From: Poa pratensis
Lineage: Eukaryota; Streptophyta; Magnoliopsida; Poales; Poaceae
Length of the DNA stretch: 64,000 bases
Direction of reading: 5' to 3'
Assembly (NCBI GenBank): GCA_947311845.1
Contig: CAMZMU010000035.1
Span: 3,308,532 to 3,372,531, forward strand
Shown one piece after another: positions 23,291 to 32,629 of the stretch (positions within the stretch are counted from its first letter, which is position 1; each line of letters opens with the position of its first letter). Position numbers and translations under genes: made by a program. The notes under the pieces were generated by a model. It did no database searches and was not told the origin of the DNA. It was given only the letters and a program-made list of their open reading frames with translations.

Positions 23291-24464
23291 ATCAAGATGA
23301 TTGGAGTGAGGTGGCTTGACATCCCCAAGCTTGAATTCCTGTACTTATTTGAAATATGTAGGGTGAGCCTAGGGGTAACATCCCCAAGCTTGAGTGTTTG
23401 CCCCTCTCATAATAACTTTCAGTAGCATCATGAATGAATTCAACAATATAGTTATGACATAAAGCATGTCTTTCATGATCTACAAGCATAAAAGTATTAA
23501 TACTCTCCACATAACTAAAATCTTTCCTATTAGTGATAGTGGGAGTAAAACATTCATAATCATCATTGTAATCATCATATATAGGAGGCATATCATAATC
23601 ATAATAAACTTTATCCTCAATAGTAGGTGGACTAAAAATATCACAATCGTTATAATCATCAGTAGCAAGAGGATTTTCAAATACTTTACTAGGAGGAGAG
23701 GTCTCAAATATATAATCATTTGTAGCAAAAGGATTTTCAAAAACCTCAACCTCCCCAAGCTTAGAGGTTTGCATAGAATTATTGGAAGGAACATGGATAG
23801 TACTAATAGTATAACAATTAATAACATCATCATTTTCAGAATTGGTATCAAAAAGATTTTCAATATCAAAAGTAGTGTGATTTTCCCAATCTTGATCACT
23901 ACTATAAGTAACAGGCATAGGATCATCATCGAGTTCGGAATCATCAGCAACAACTGTAATATGAGCAACATGTTTAGGGGAAGATACTGTTTCCTCTCTC
24001 ATTTTACTCCTCCTCTTCTTCTTCTTCTTCTTCTTCTTCTTCTTTCCTTCCTTAGGACAGAGAGGCTTGAAAGGAAGCTTCTCCATATAACCTGGTTTAT
24101 TGTTAGAAACAACGGAAGAAACTTGGGAGGATTCCTCTCTTTCATTAATAAGAGTAAAACAAACATTAGTCCTTTCATATTTTGGTAAAGCCATTCCATC
24201 TTTTATAATATTTTGTATGTAAGTGTTGGCATGACAATTATTAATACAATAGAGATAACATCCATGCAACACGCTATTCATATCAAAAGCACTCATATCT
24301 AACGAAGAAGTTTTTCTTGATAACTCTTCACACCCCAAAAATAATGCAAGTTCATCATGCTGATTAGGAGTGATCATGTTATCACAAAAGTCTCTCGCAG
24401 GACTCATATTAGATCCTGAACATTGGAAGTTGAAATGACCCTCTTTATAGCAAAGTTCACAAAT

Positions 24465-24890
24465 AAAAGGATAGAGGGCACAAACCTTTTCAGCAAGATC
24501 ACTTAGAGCTCGGTACCATGCTGTAGTTTTTTCATTTCTATGATGAATACAATATTCCTCTTCGATTTTATTATTTTCACAAGGTCTAAGTGCTCCACGA
24601 AAATTACACTACTAGGAAAACCCTTATAGGTAGGTTACATTCTGTGGCGCACCCTTAATTGGTGCGCCACAGAAATAAAAGGATAGAGGGCACAAACCTT
24701 TTCAGCAAGATCACTTAGAGCTCGGTACCATGCTGTAGTTTTTTCATTTCTATGATGAATACAATATTCCTCTTCGATTTTATTATTTTCACAAGGTCTA
24801 AGTGCTCCACAAAAATTACACTACTAGGAAAACCCTTATAGGTAGGTTACATTCTGTGGCGCACCCTTAATTGGTGCGCCACAGAAAGTC
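24465..24890. repeat. 212-bp tandem duplication across a CACTA insertion junction
   Basis: The block from aaataaaaggatagaggg through the CACTA terminus to ggtgcgccacagaaa occurs twice with a period of 212 bp (CACTA start at 24607 and again at 24819). Each unit holds about 142 bp of LTR-element sequence plus 70 bp of CACTA end. The first CACTA end is therefore a broken duplicate. Both copies retain the flanking TTA. Confidence 0.9.
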
Positions 24891-26216
24891 ATATTTCTGT
24901 GGCGCACCTCGCCATGTGGGCCACAGAAATGTGACTTTCTGTGGCGCACCAAGCCCGGTGCGCCACAGAAAGTCACATTTCTGTGGCGCACATGGCCAGG
25001 TGCGCCACAGAAAGTTACCCGGGGGGCGGGTTAAAATTTGAAAAAAATAATTCTGTGGTGCACCTGGCACGTGCGCAACCGAAAGTTGACATTCTGTGGC
25101 GCACCTGCCAGGTGCGCCACAGAAAGGTGACATTCTGTGGCGCACCAAGCTTGGTGCGCCACAGAATTATTTTTTTCAAATCCCACCCCCCGTGGATCAC
25201 CTTTTTAGTCTTGCAGGAATTAAAGGAAAATGATAAAAATTTCAATAAATAAAATCATTTGACATGTAGTTAGGTTTGAGTGTCTAGTAGGTATAGAAAT
25301 TTTGAAATATGAATTTTGACCTTTTCTGCAACAAACAGGAAAAAAACTTGTAACGGCCATAACTTTTGCATACGACGTCGAAATAACGCAAATAATATGT
25401 CAAAAAAATCGTGAGAAAAATTCTCAAATTCACAGATTCCTCAAATTCCAAAAGAAAAAAAAGTTATTTCAAACAGACGATTTTTCGCAGCAAAATCAAA
25501 AAAAATTCAAAAAATTCAAAAAAATTCAAAAATTCAAAAATTCCAAAAAAGACACAGAAATGTATAACAAAGAAGATTGTTGACTTTTCTTGAATTTTTT
25601 TATTTTTTGGATTTTTTATTTTTTTTTGGATTTTTTAGATTTGTTTTGAATTTTTTGGATTTTTTGGGTTTTTTGGATTTTTTGAAAATTTTGAATCTCC
25701 TTTTGAAACTTTAGAAGTTTTTGAATCTGAAATTTAAAAACACACATTTATAACACATACCACACATATACACATACAAGAGTTAAGAGGGTTCATATGA
25801 TATATATATCAATAAGAACTTGAGTAGCACAAGGGTAGGTGAATTGGGTGGAAATTAGAAGTTAAGTGTGCTAGGGTTGGAGCAGTTTGAGGATGGGTGA
25901 CCTAGCGGGAAGGTATCAGTTCAAAAAATTCAAAAAATATGAAAATAATTCCAATAATTAGGATATTTCATATTCTGATTTTTCTGATTTTTTTTTAAAC
26001 TTTTTATATTTTTTTAATTTTTTGAATTTTTTGAGAATTCTGTGGCGCACCAGGCCAGATGCGCCACAGAAATGTGAGAATTCTGTGGCGCACCAAGCCA
26101 GGTGCGCCACAGAATAAATTTTTGTGGCGAGAATTCTGTAGCGCACCCAGCAATTTGGCGGGTGCGCCACAGAAATCCAATTTGGTGCGCCAGTAATAGG
26201 CATTTATGTAGTAGTG
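24607..26216. mobile_element. Non-autonomous CACTA element with palindromic subterminal repeats
   Basis: The termini CACTACTAGG (24607, duplicated at 24819) and the reverse complement of CACTACTACA (ending 26216) are flanked by TTA (24604-24606 and 26217-26219), the 3-bp duplication expected for CACTA. Both ends are packed with hairpins of the form ttctgtggcgcacc...ggtgcgccacagaa (24640-25170 and 26038-26180), the likely transposase-binding sites. The middle (25200-26000) is AT-rich with T tracts and no gene. It needs a helper transposase and lies inside the gag frame. Confidence 0.88.
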
Positions 26217-27784
26217 TTAACATGCTTATAAGAAATAGTATTTTCAGAAGTTTGAGCATGTTTATTGCAATCATTAGTAACAATTTCATTTTCCATGCAA
26301 GTGTCTTTTAAAGGTTCATGATACATGTCCCAATTCTCTTTAGGAATATTAATATGAGAAGCAACTGCTTTACAACAATCAACAATAATTTGAGAATCAA
26401 GACCAAATTTAGCACTAAGCGCATGAAAACTAGCAGTTTTAGCGAAAGACTCAATGCAATCATACTCATAGTTTATACCTGATTCTTTACCTTTGTCATT
26501 ATCCCAATCTTCAGTATTGCGTTGAATTGTTTCAAGAAGATCCCATTTAACTTCAACCTTCTTACTTGTGAAAGAACCTCCTGAACATGCATCTAGATGA
26601 TCCTTGTAATGACCTGAAAGCCTTGCATAAAAATTAGTAACAATTATTTCTTTAGGAAGCTCATGGTTAGGACATTAGAGTATTAATGTTTTCAGTCTTC
26701 CCCAAGCTTGAGCTATGCTTTCTCTATCATGAGGATAAAAATTGAAAATGTAACTCCTAGCTAGTTGCACTTCATGAAGAGGATAAAATTTAGAGTAAAA
26801 GAGAGATTCAAGCTGTTTCCAATTCGAAGGACGATCATCCAGCACCCTATACCACTTCTCTGCTTTGTCCTTACGTGAAAATGGAAATAATTTCCTCATG
26901 ACATCTTCTCTTGATAAACCTGCAACCTCAAACAACTCACAGAGTTCTGTAAGTTTCAACAAGTGATCATGTGGACGGACTGTTCCATCCCCTGCATAAC
27001 GTTCATTCGTAACCATTTCAACCAGTTCCATAGGTATTTCAAAAGGAATACTTTCAGTAGGTGGATTTGGAATATCACAAGCAGCATTAGAATTATCACA
27101 TATGGAAGACAAAGCATTATCAAAGCAAATTTTCTCCTTCAAAGCTGGGGAACTAAAAAGATCATTTTCATGTAAACTAGCTTCCCCAAGCTTAGACTTT
27201 TCCATAGCATTAGGAGTAATAGTGTTCAAAGAATTCATGCTAATAATATTGCTATCACTATTATGCAAACAAATTCCCATTGCCTTTTTAATTTTCTCTT
27301 CCTGCAAAATATTAGTACTTTCCGTGGCAGCAAGAATTCTTTCTTTAGGAGTAAAATATTCAAGAAAAACATTCCTCAAACTACTCCATTCAATAGTGAC
27401 TTCTTCATCCAAAGACTTGAACCAAAATACGAGCATTACCAGATAAAGAAAAATATAATAGCTTCCTTTTTACCTGATCATTAGAAATAGGAAGCCTAAA
27501 TAAACCACATATGTTTTCAATTGTCTCCACGTGTTCACGTGCAGACTTAGTTCCATCTCCTGTAAATGGATTTTTCATAATTCTTTTAACATGACCAGCA
27601 GGAATTTTAATTCCCACTTTAGGTACCTCAGACATAGTAGTTTCAACCACTTTAGCAGTAGTGGCATAAGCGCTTTCATATAAAGCAAGGTGCAGCGATT
27701 GACGTTTCAGAAAAGCCATAGTAATAATGAGATAAAACAGCTTTCAAGTTTCCTTACCAAACTTCTTACCAATAGCGCTACGCT

Positions 27785-27801
27785 CCCCGGCAACGGCGCC
27801 A
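27785..27801 (-). promoter_or_regulatory. tRNA-Asp primer binding site
   Basis: The minus-strand sequence TGGCGCCGTTGCCGGGG lies 11 bases inside the 5' LTR of the minus-strand element. It complements the 3' end of plant tRNA-Asp (known for Athila/Tat elements), so it marks the start of minus-strand DNA synthesis and fixes the element's orientation. Confidence 0.85.
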
Positions 27802-27812
27802 GAAAAGTATCT

Positions 27813-29253
27813 TGATGACTCCCAAGTGCAGGAGATCAATTGTAGTACCTTTCGATTAGAAAAGGTTGTCGAACCCACAGGGAGCTGAAGGTATTGGTTA
27901 GCAAGTTTGATAAATAAAACAATGAAAGATGCAAGTGTTTTTGGTATTTTTGGATGTATGGATGCAATGCTGAAAATAAATAGTAGCAAGTGACAGCTCT
28001 CAAAGAGAGAAAGCCCAATCCTCTATGCAGCAAGAGGACAAGCTCAAGTGTGAGTTTCTTATAGGAACAATGGAATGCTTGGAAATAAGGCCTAGGATCA
28101 TACTTTCACTAGTGGACACTCTCAACAATAATAATATAATTGAATACATAGATATTTCGTCTTCACTATGCTACTCTGAGTTGTTCTCTCGCTGGATAGA
28201 AATACCAATCTACTGCGTAGGGCTACGAGAGCACACCTTAAAGTCTGAGTTAACAAACACCACAATATCATAGAACACCAAGACCATCGTGTAGGGCTAC
28301 AAAAGCACACCTTAAAGTCTGTCTTCCACATCTAGGGAACCCCAATGTCACTAAGAGCATCCCTAAATTGTACTAAACAAACACCACAATTTTATAGTGA
28401 CATCCAACAAGAACAACTCATGATAAATATCCCTCTGATCTATTAATAGAGTCACACACATTACTGTCACTTTGATATAGTGTTCTCACGTGACTCAAGA
28501 GATCATAATGATAAAACCACTTGACTAGCATACACAATGAAGGAGAAACATCCATGAATTCAACTAGATTACAAAGCTCATGATCACATAGAGATCACAC
28601 CATGGGAGAGAGAGATGAACCACATAGCTACCGGTAGAGCCCTCAGCCCCGATGAAGAACTACTCCCTCCTCATCATGGGAGACAGCAACGGCGATGAAG
28701 ATGGCGGTGGAGTCGATGGAGATGGCTCCGGGGGCAATTCCCCGTCCCGGCAGGGTACCGGAACAGAGACTTCTGTCCCCCGAATTAGGTTTCTGTGTTT
28801 CTCCGCCGCCTCCTCTCGAAACTCCTCGGGGGGCTATTTTTATAGTCGGTTTTAGGTCAAGACGAAGTCGGTGGAGCAAAGATCAACGGCAACGGAGCGT
28901 CGAGGGCCCAGATGAGGGGTCCCACGCGGCCAGGTACTGTGGCCGCGTGGGCCCACCTCTTTTGGCCCTCGGACCTCCGTTTGTTTGCTTCCTTCGCTCC
29001 CAGGTCTTCTTCCTTCCAAATATTGATGCTCCTAAAATTGCAAGTCATTTGGACGTCGTTTGGGTCCCTGAAACATCAAAATATAGAAAATAGGGTTTTC
29101 TGCCTGCGCAGGGTTAATTCCAGAAAAATAGGGGAACTTGTGAATTATTCCCAAAATCATTATAAATCAATGATATAACCCTTATATGATGCAAATATGA
29201 TGGGAATATGAATAAAATAATGCAAAGTTCATGTATGCATTTTACATGCATCA
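27813..29253 (-). repeat. LTR (5' LTR of the minus-strand element)
   Basis: Pair of the LTR at 19488-20924. It ends at 29253 and is followed by the CGCGG target duplication. The GRF gene continues on the other side. Confidence 0.93.
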
Positions 29254-29424
29254 CGCGGCCATGACTTCTGGGAGCCAGAAGCGGAGCTCGACATCCTTCG
29301 CCGCCGCCGCCGTGGACCGTTGCCGGAGAAGAGGAAGAAGAAGGTGCGCGGAAGAACGGATGAAGAGAGGCAACGGTAATGTCGGGGGTAGGGCAGGACC
29401 ACGGGAGTGGGGCTCACTCTGCCT

Positions 29425-29432
29425 CTTTATAG
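29425..29432 (-). promoter_or_regulatory. TATA box of the MULE GRF gene
   Basis: On the minus strand CTATAAAG lies about 130 bases upstream of the ATG at 29294 and about 260 bases inside the right terminus. This placement suggests a promoter in the terminal region of the MULE, as for MuDR genes. Confidence 0.55.
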
Positions 29433-29711
29433 ATGGATAAGGTTGACGTGGATAAGTGGTGGGTCCCTGTCTCAGTTGGCCCACAGTGGGTCCCGTGTAC
29501 CAACGGTCGCCTGGTGGGTCCCGCGTTCTAACAGCCCAGCTCACATAATCCAAATTGAAGCTGACAATTTCCTTCCATTTAAGGGCTGAAAGAGCCGTAT
29601 CGGGCCGTCGCTATTTGGGCAGTTCCAACTGTCGCCTCTGAGCTATTTCATCGAACGATGTTGTTCTCCAGTGAATAGCGTGGAAAGATGTAGTACCTGA
29701 GCTATTCGCCC

Positions 29712-29720
29712 GTAATCAAA
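29712..29720. repeat. MULE target site duplication, right copy
   Basis: GTAATCAAA, identical to 10399-10407, lies immediately outside the right terminal repeat. Confidence 0.92.
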
Positions 29721-32000
29721 GCATTTTCTGCAAAAACCTGGGCGGAGATGGATCGTGGCAGGCGGTCGCCTAGTGCGTCTCGAGGAGGTGGCGGAGGTTG
29801 TTGTGCATGCGGTGGCGTTGTTTTGAGATGCGTTCATCACGGGATGGCGATTGATTTTTTTCCGCTCCGTTCCGTGCGCTCCGTTCCGTGGTCAGTCTGT
29901 TGATCGATAACCGTTTGATTAATCGATCTGTGGTCACGATTGATTGGATCACCCCTCTCTCTCTCCCTTTTTATATTAGTGGTGATTAGTGGTGATGATA
30001 AAATCTGAATAGAATACTATTGTTATGAATTTATTTAAATGGACTCCAAACTTGGTGAAACAATAAAAAATTGTGGATGTTAAAACTTGCATGAACTTGC
30101 TACAAACATGACCGCAACCTGCATAATTCATGTATTGTGCCTTTGAATAAACTGTTTGACGATTGTTGAATGATTTTGAACATCAACAACAATAATAATA
30201 ACTACTCTAAAACATTTAGTTTAGTAAAAGAGGATAAGAATTAAGTAGGGTGGCCTTTAGCCAATCCAAACTGGTGGTAGAACTTCTGTATTTTTGGAGT
30301 GCTAGAACACTGCATAAATGTTCTCCTTTCCATTTTCGACAAACTGAAGTGACAATATTACAACTGCAGTTAAATCCCATGTAATATCTAGATGCACAAT
30401 AAATAAATGTCAGTTAGTGGGAAAGGACATCTTCGACTTGCAACCGCCACCCAAAAAAGGAACATTAAGGGCACATACATGAATTGCTTCCATCTAAAGC
30501 TTCAAAGGTGCATAAATAACCTCCCGAGAGAAGCTTTGGGGTACTACGTAGATATAATCATTGGATGTTGAAGCATCTAGGCTTGGTTGATAGGGTTGGA
30601 AGGTATCAAAAATCCATTTGTGGCTTGCCCTTTCTTCATCCTAACTATTAACCCATGTAACTTGACAAACTCATGACAGATTTAGAGAAACCCAAGCCAA
30701 AGAGCGCAAATCCTCGTTTTAGCAGTCAAATCATCCAGGCAGTGCGCTGTTTTTTCTCTGTAGCAAACGAGACAGGAAGTGAAGGGCCGCGCTAATATAG
30801 TATGGTCTCGTAAGAGTAAGAATCATTGCTATCTAATGTTACAGCCAGTGGAGGGAGACCAAACGATGTTATACTCCTGGCCCATGCCTTGCGAAAGAAC
30901 AAAAAATTCTAGCTCCTACAAAATTGGTTGCTTGGGAAACTAATGAAAGACTCGCACAGAACAAAAAGAACTCAAAGATGGATATTCTGGAATGTTTTTC
31001 ATGTATCTTGATTCATCGGGGACTGTGTATTTGTATATGTTGCATGTAACTTTGTCGACTGTTAGTCATTTTGCTAAGCTTTTGGATCAATACAAAAGCA
31101 TCTCTCCATCGTCGAATTATCTCATGACTGCAACAAGGACATTGTGAAGAATCTGTACTTTGCCCCATATCTTATGAAATTAATTCTTGATTAGCGCAAA
31201 TGAGGGGCACAAAGAGAATCTAGACAAGAACTCAAAGCCACAACTTCTCCCCCCCCCCCCACAGGAACATAGGTCAGAGGTCAGGAGCTGCTGGCAGGGT
31301 GCTGCTCAAGATAAGTTGGAGACGTACTTGAGATAGATAGTTCATGGTATAAAAAAATCGATAAAGAGTGCTTTATTAAACTCCTAAGATAGCATCGAAT
31401 TCTATTAATGGGCTCACACTTGGCATCTATACTGCTAGAATGCAAAGATCCCCATAACAAAAGAAAACAAGAAAGAAAAAGATAGATTAATACAAGAATG
31501 TCAAAAACTTGTCGCCATATCTAAGGCGATGGAGGGCTGATCCGTAAACCAGCCTGTCATCCATGTGGGATAATTATATCCCTCACCGCTCGCTTCGATT
31601 GTGTACAAATCTCCGTAAATAGGTCTATGTTTTCAAACGTTGTATAGATGACCACAAACGGACAAAAAAGGGTACACATGTGGATAACCCGCAAAGGGGA
31701 GAAGTCTTAATGTTAAAGACTAAATCATTTCTACATAGCGAAAGCATAGGACCAAAATGACGCATATGCCACACAGAAAAATGCACAAACCGTAAGAACA
31801 CATGAATGCATCTATCTTGATATACGGGGAAAATGTATTTCAACGACGTCTGCAATTTCCTGATTCTGGGCCCTTTTTATCTAGTCTATAACAAACGAAA
31901 TAGAATTGCACTAAAATCAAAGTCAAATTGCAGGTTCTCAAAGCATAAATTTCGACATTGTTTGTAATGTGCAATTTAAGTTGTCTCTTATTAAAACAAA
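29721..32000. other. Intergenic interval right of the MULE
   Basis: This is the continuation of the pre-insertion locus, with a GC-rich start (29721-29900) that includes a gcgctccgttccgtg repeat. It then becomes AT-rich without a supported gene. A 14-C run lies near 31248-31261. Short open frames (for example 31625-31855 minus) show no domain. Confidence 0.5.
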
Positions 32001-32031
32001 CTAGCACAGGGGCCCTCGCAAATGCAAGGGC
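32001..32031 (-). mobile_element. Helitron-like 3' terminus
   Basis: Third copy of the terminus. On the minus strand it has the hairpin gcccttgca/tgcgagggc (one mismatch, 32012-32031), seven bases and CTAG followed by T. The sequence from 32032 to about 32630 is AT-rich and may be the Helitron body. No Rep/helicase frame is present, so it would be non-autonomous. Confidence 0.6.
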
Positions 32032-32629
32032 ATCACCTTTAGTATTCTAAAATTGTTAAATATGTATATTGTATCGTATACAAACTCTATCCATCACATT
32101 TACCTCCTTAACTAAAAATGCATGATGTTTTAGATATGGATATAGACCTAAATGTGTAACTTTGTCAATTTTGTACCTGATTGTATATCTAAAACAAACA
32201 ATTATTAGGGCAATATCTTATTAGTTTAACATTAAAATATTAACCTTCTTGATCATTATTCACATAGTTATATTGATAAATGCGACGTATGAATTTAGTA
32301 GATCATAATAATCCTACTTGTAAGGTAGAATAAAAGCCCTAAGATTTTTTTTGTCATGCGGATATAAATTAAAAAGTGCGGCAAAAGGTTTAACTTTCTA
32401 TCAAGATCTGAGCAAATCTAATTATATTCTTATGCCACATTGGAAAGTCATTATACATACTTAAATGTTCTAGAGTTAATTAAGAGAAACAATAGAATTG
32501 TAACATTAATTTGTTCATTTGGTCTTCAAACCATACATAAGAGGGAATGAGAGATACATACAGTCTAATGATACGAAATTACAGTAACATATTAAAAAAG
32601 TTTGTACCCTGAAAGAAAGCAACATACAC

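Larger units (their letters stand above)
23292..27719 (-). pseudogene. gag-type polyprotein with two gag domains, interrupted by a CACTA element
   Basis: Structural protein of the LTR element, read right to left. The start at 27719 is followed by a first gag-like module (NPFTGDGTKSAREHVETIEN). A frame change lies near 27425, where the second open frame (27436-26675) overlaps. A second gag module (YAGDGTVRPHDHLLKLTELC ... HDRESIAQAWGRLKTL) ends at a TAA (26675), but the same frame then continues open to about 26220. The CACTA element (24607-26216) interrupts it. Beyond the CACTA the frame resumes and gives a CCHC knuckle (CELCYKEGHFNFQC, about 24425-24465). A long acidic C-terminal region with a poly-Lys run (24005-24045) follows and ends at 23292. 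No enzyme domains follow. One frameshift and one stop make this copy defective. Confidence 0.75.
19488..29253 (-). mobile_element. Non-autonomous gag-only LTR retrotransposon, Ty3/gypsy Athila-like
   Basis: It has LTRs of 1,437 bp (19488-20924) and 1,441 bp (27813-29253), starting TGATGACTCC and ending ACATGCATCA, and a perfect 5-bp target duplication CGCGG (19483-19487 and 29254-29258). The primer site is complementary to plant tRNA-Asp (27785-27801) and the polypurine tract abuts the left LTR, so the element runs on the minus strand. By eye the LTRs differ at about 20 positions, which implies a young insertion. It encodes gag-type protein but no protease, reverse transcriptase or integrase, so it would need a helper. 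It inserted in the GRF gene of the MULE and later received a CACTA element. Confidence 0.92.
18916..29294 (-). pseudogene. GRF-type zinc-finger protein gene with hydrophobic tail, split by an LTR element
   Basis: Minus-strand gene in the right arm of the MULE. The start at 29294 opens MSSSASGSQKSWPR. The frame is cut at 29258 by the LTR element and resumes at 19487 after removal of the element and one CGCGG copy (RYGEVPMTTCPDCPR). Exon 1 ends at 19335 with a GTAGGG donor, the acceptor TTTTCAG lies at about 19246, and exon 2 runs 18916-19245. The spliced frame has CPDC, then GQEFVKC, then LAECGYFVWMDKYI. This is the four-Cys pattern and aromatic end of GRF zinc fingers, which in other proteins bind nucleic acid. 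A coiled-coil-like segment (LQKLNKQLKKQLSQLVELKK) and a membrane-type tail (AGAFYVCIIAIYLVYL) follow. An in-frame TAG at 19144-19146 is a second lesion. The gene is transcribed from the right MULE end toward the transposase. Confidence 0.82.
10408..29711 (+). mobile_element. Mutator-like element (MULE), about 19.3 kb including nested insertions
   Basis: The termini GGGCGAATAGCTCAGGTACTAC (10408-10429) and its exact reverse complement (29690-29711) are flanked by a perfect 9-bp target duplication, GTAATCAAA. Within these borders lie a mudrA-type transposase gene (plus, left), a tandem repeat array, a small unknown gene (plus, about 17.6 kb) and a GRF-type zinc-finger gene (minus, right). Removing the nested LTR element (19488-29253) and the PIF-like insert (14814-15863) leaves an element of about 8.5 kb. 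The two end-proximal genes converge, as mudrA and mudrB do in maize MuDR. All three genes carry frame damage, so the copy itself is probably no longer autonomous. Confidence 0.9.

Noticed and set aside
24001..24045. Poly-Lys / (CTT)n tract as a separate microsatellite locus
   Set aside because: It lies within the gag-type frame and is best described as part of it.
24640..26180. Regular palindromic repeats resembling a CRISPR array
   Set aside because: The spacers are not unique or uniform, the setting is a plant CACTA element, and the repeats lie at its two ends as subterminal binding sites.
27785..27801. tRNA-Asp gene
   Set aside because: Only the 3'-complementary primer site is present here and at 37779 and 37854. 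There is no cloverleaf or Pol III box.
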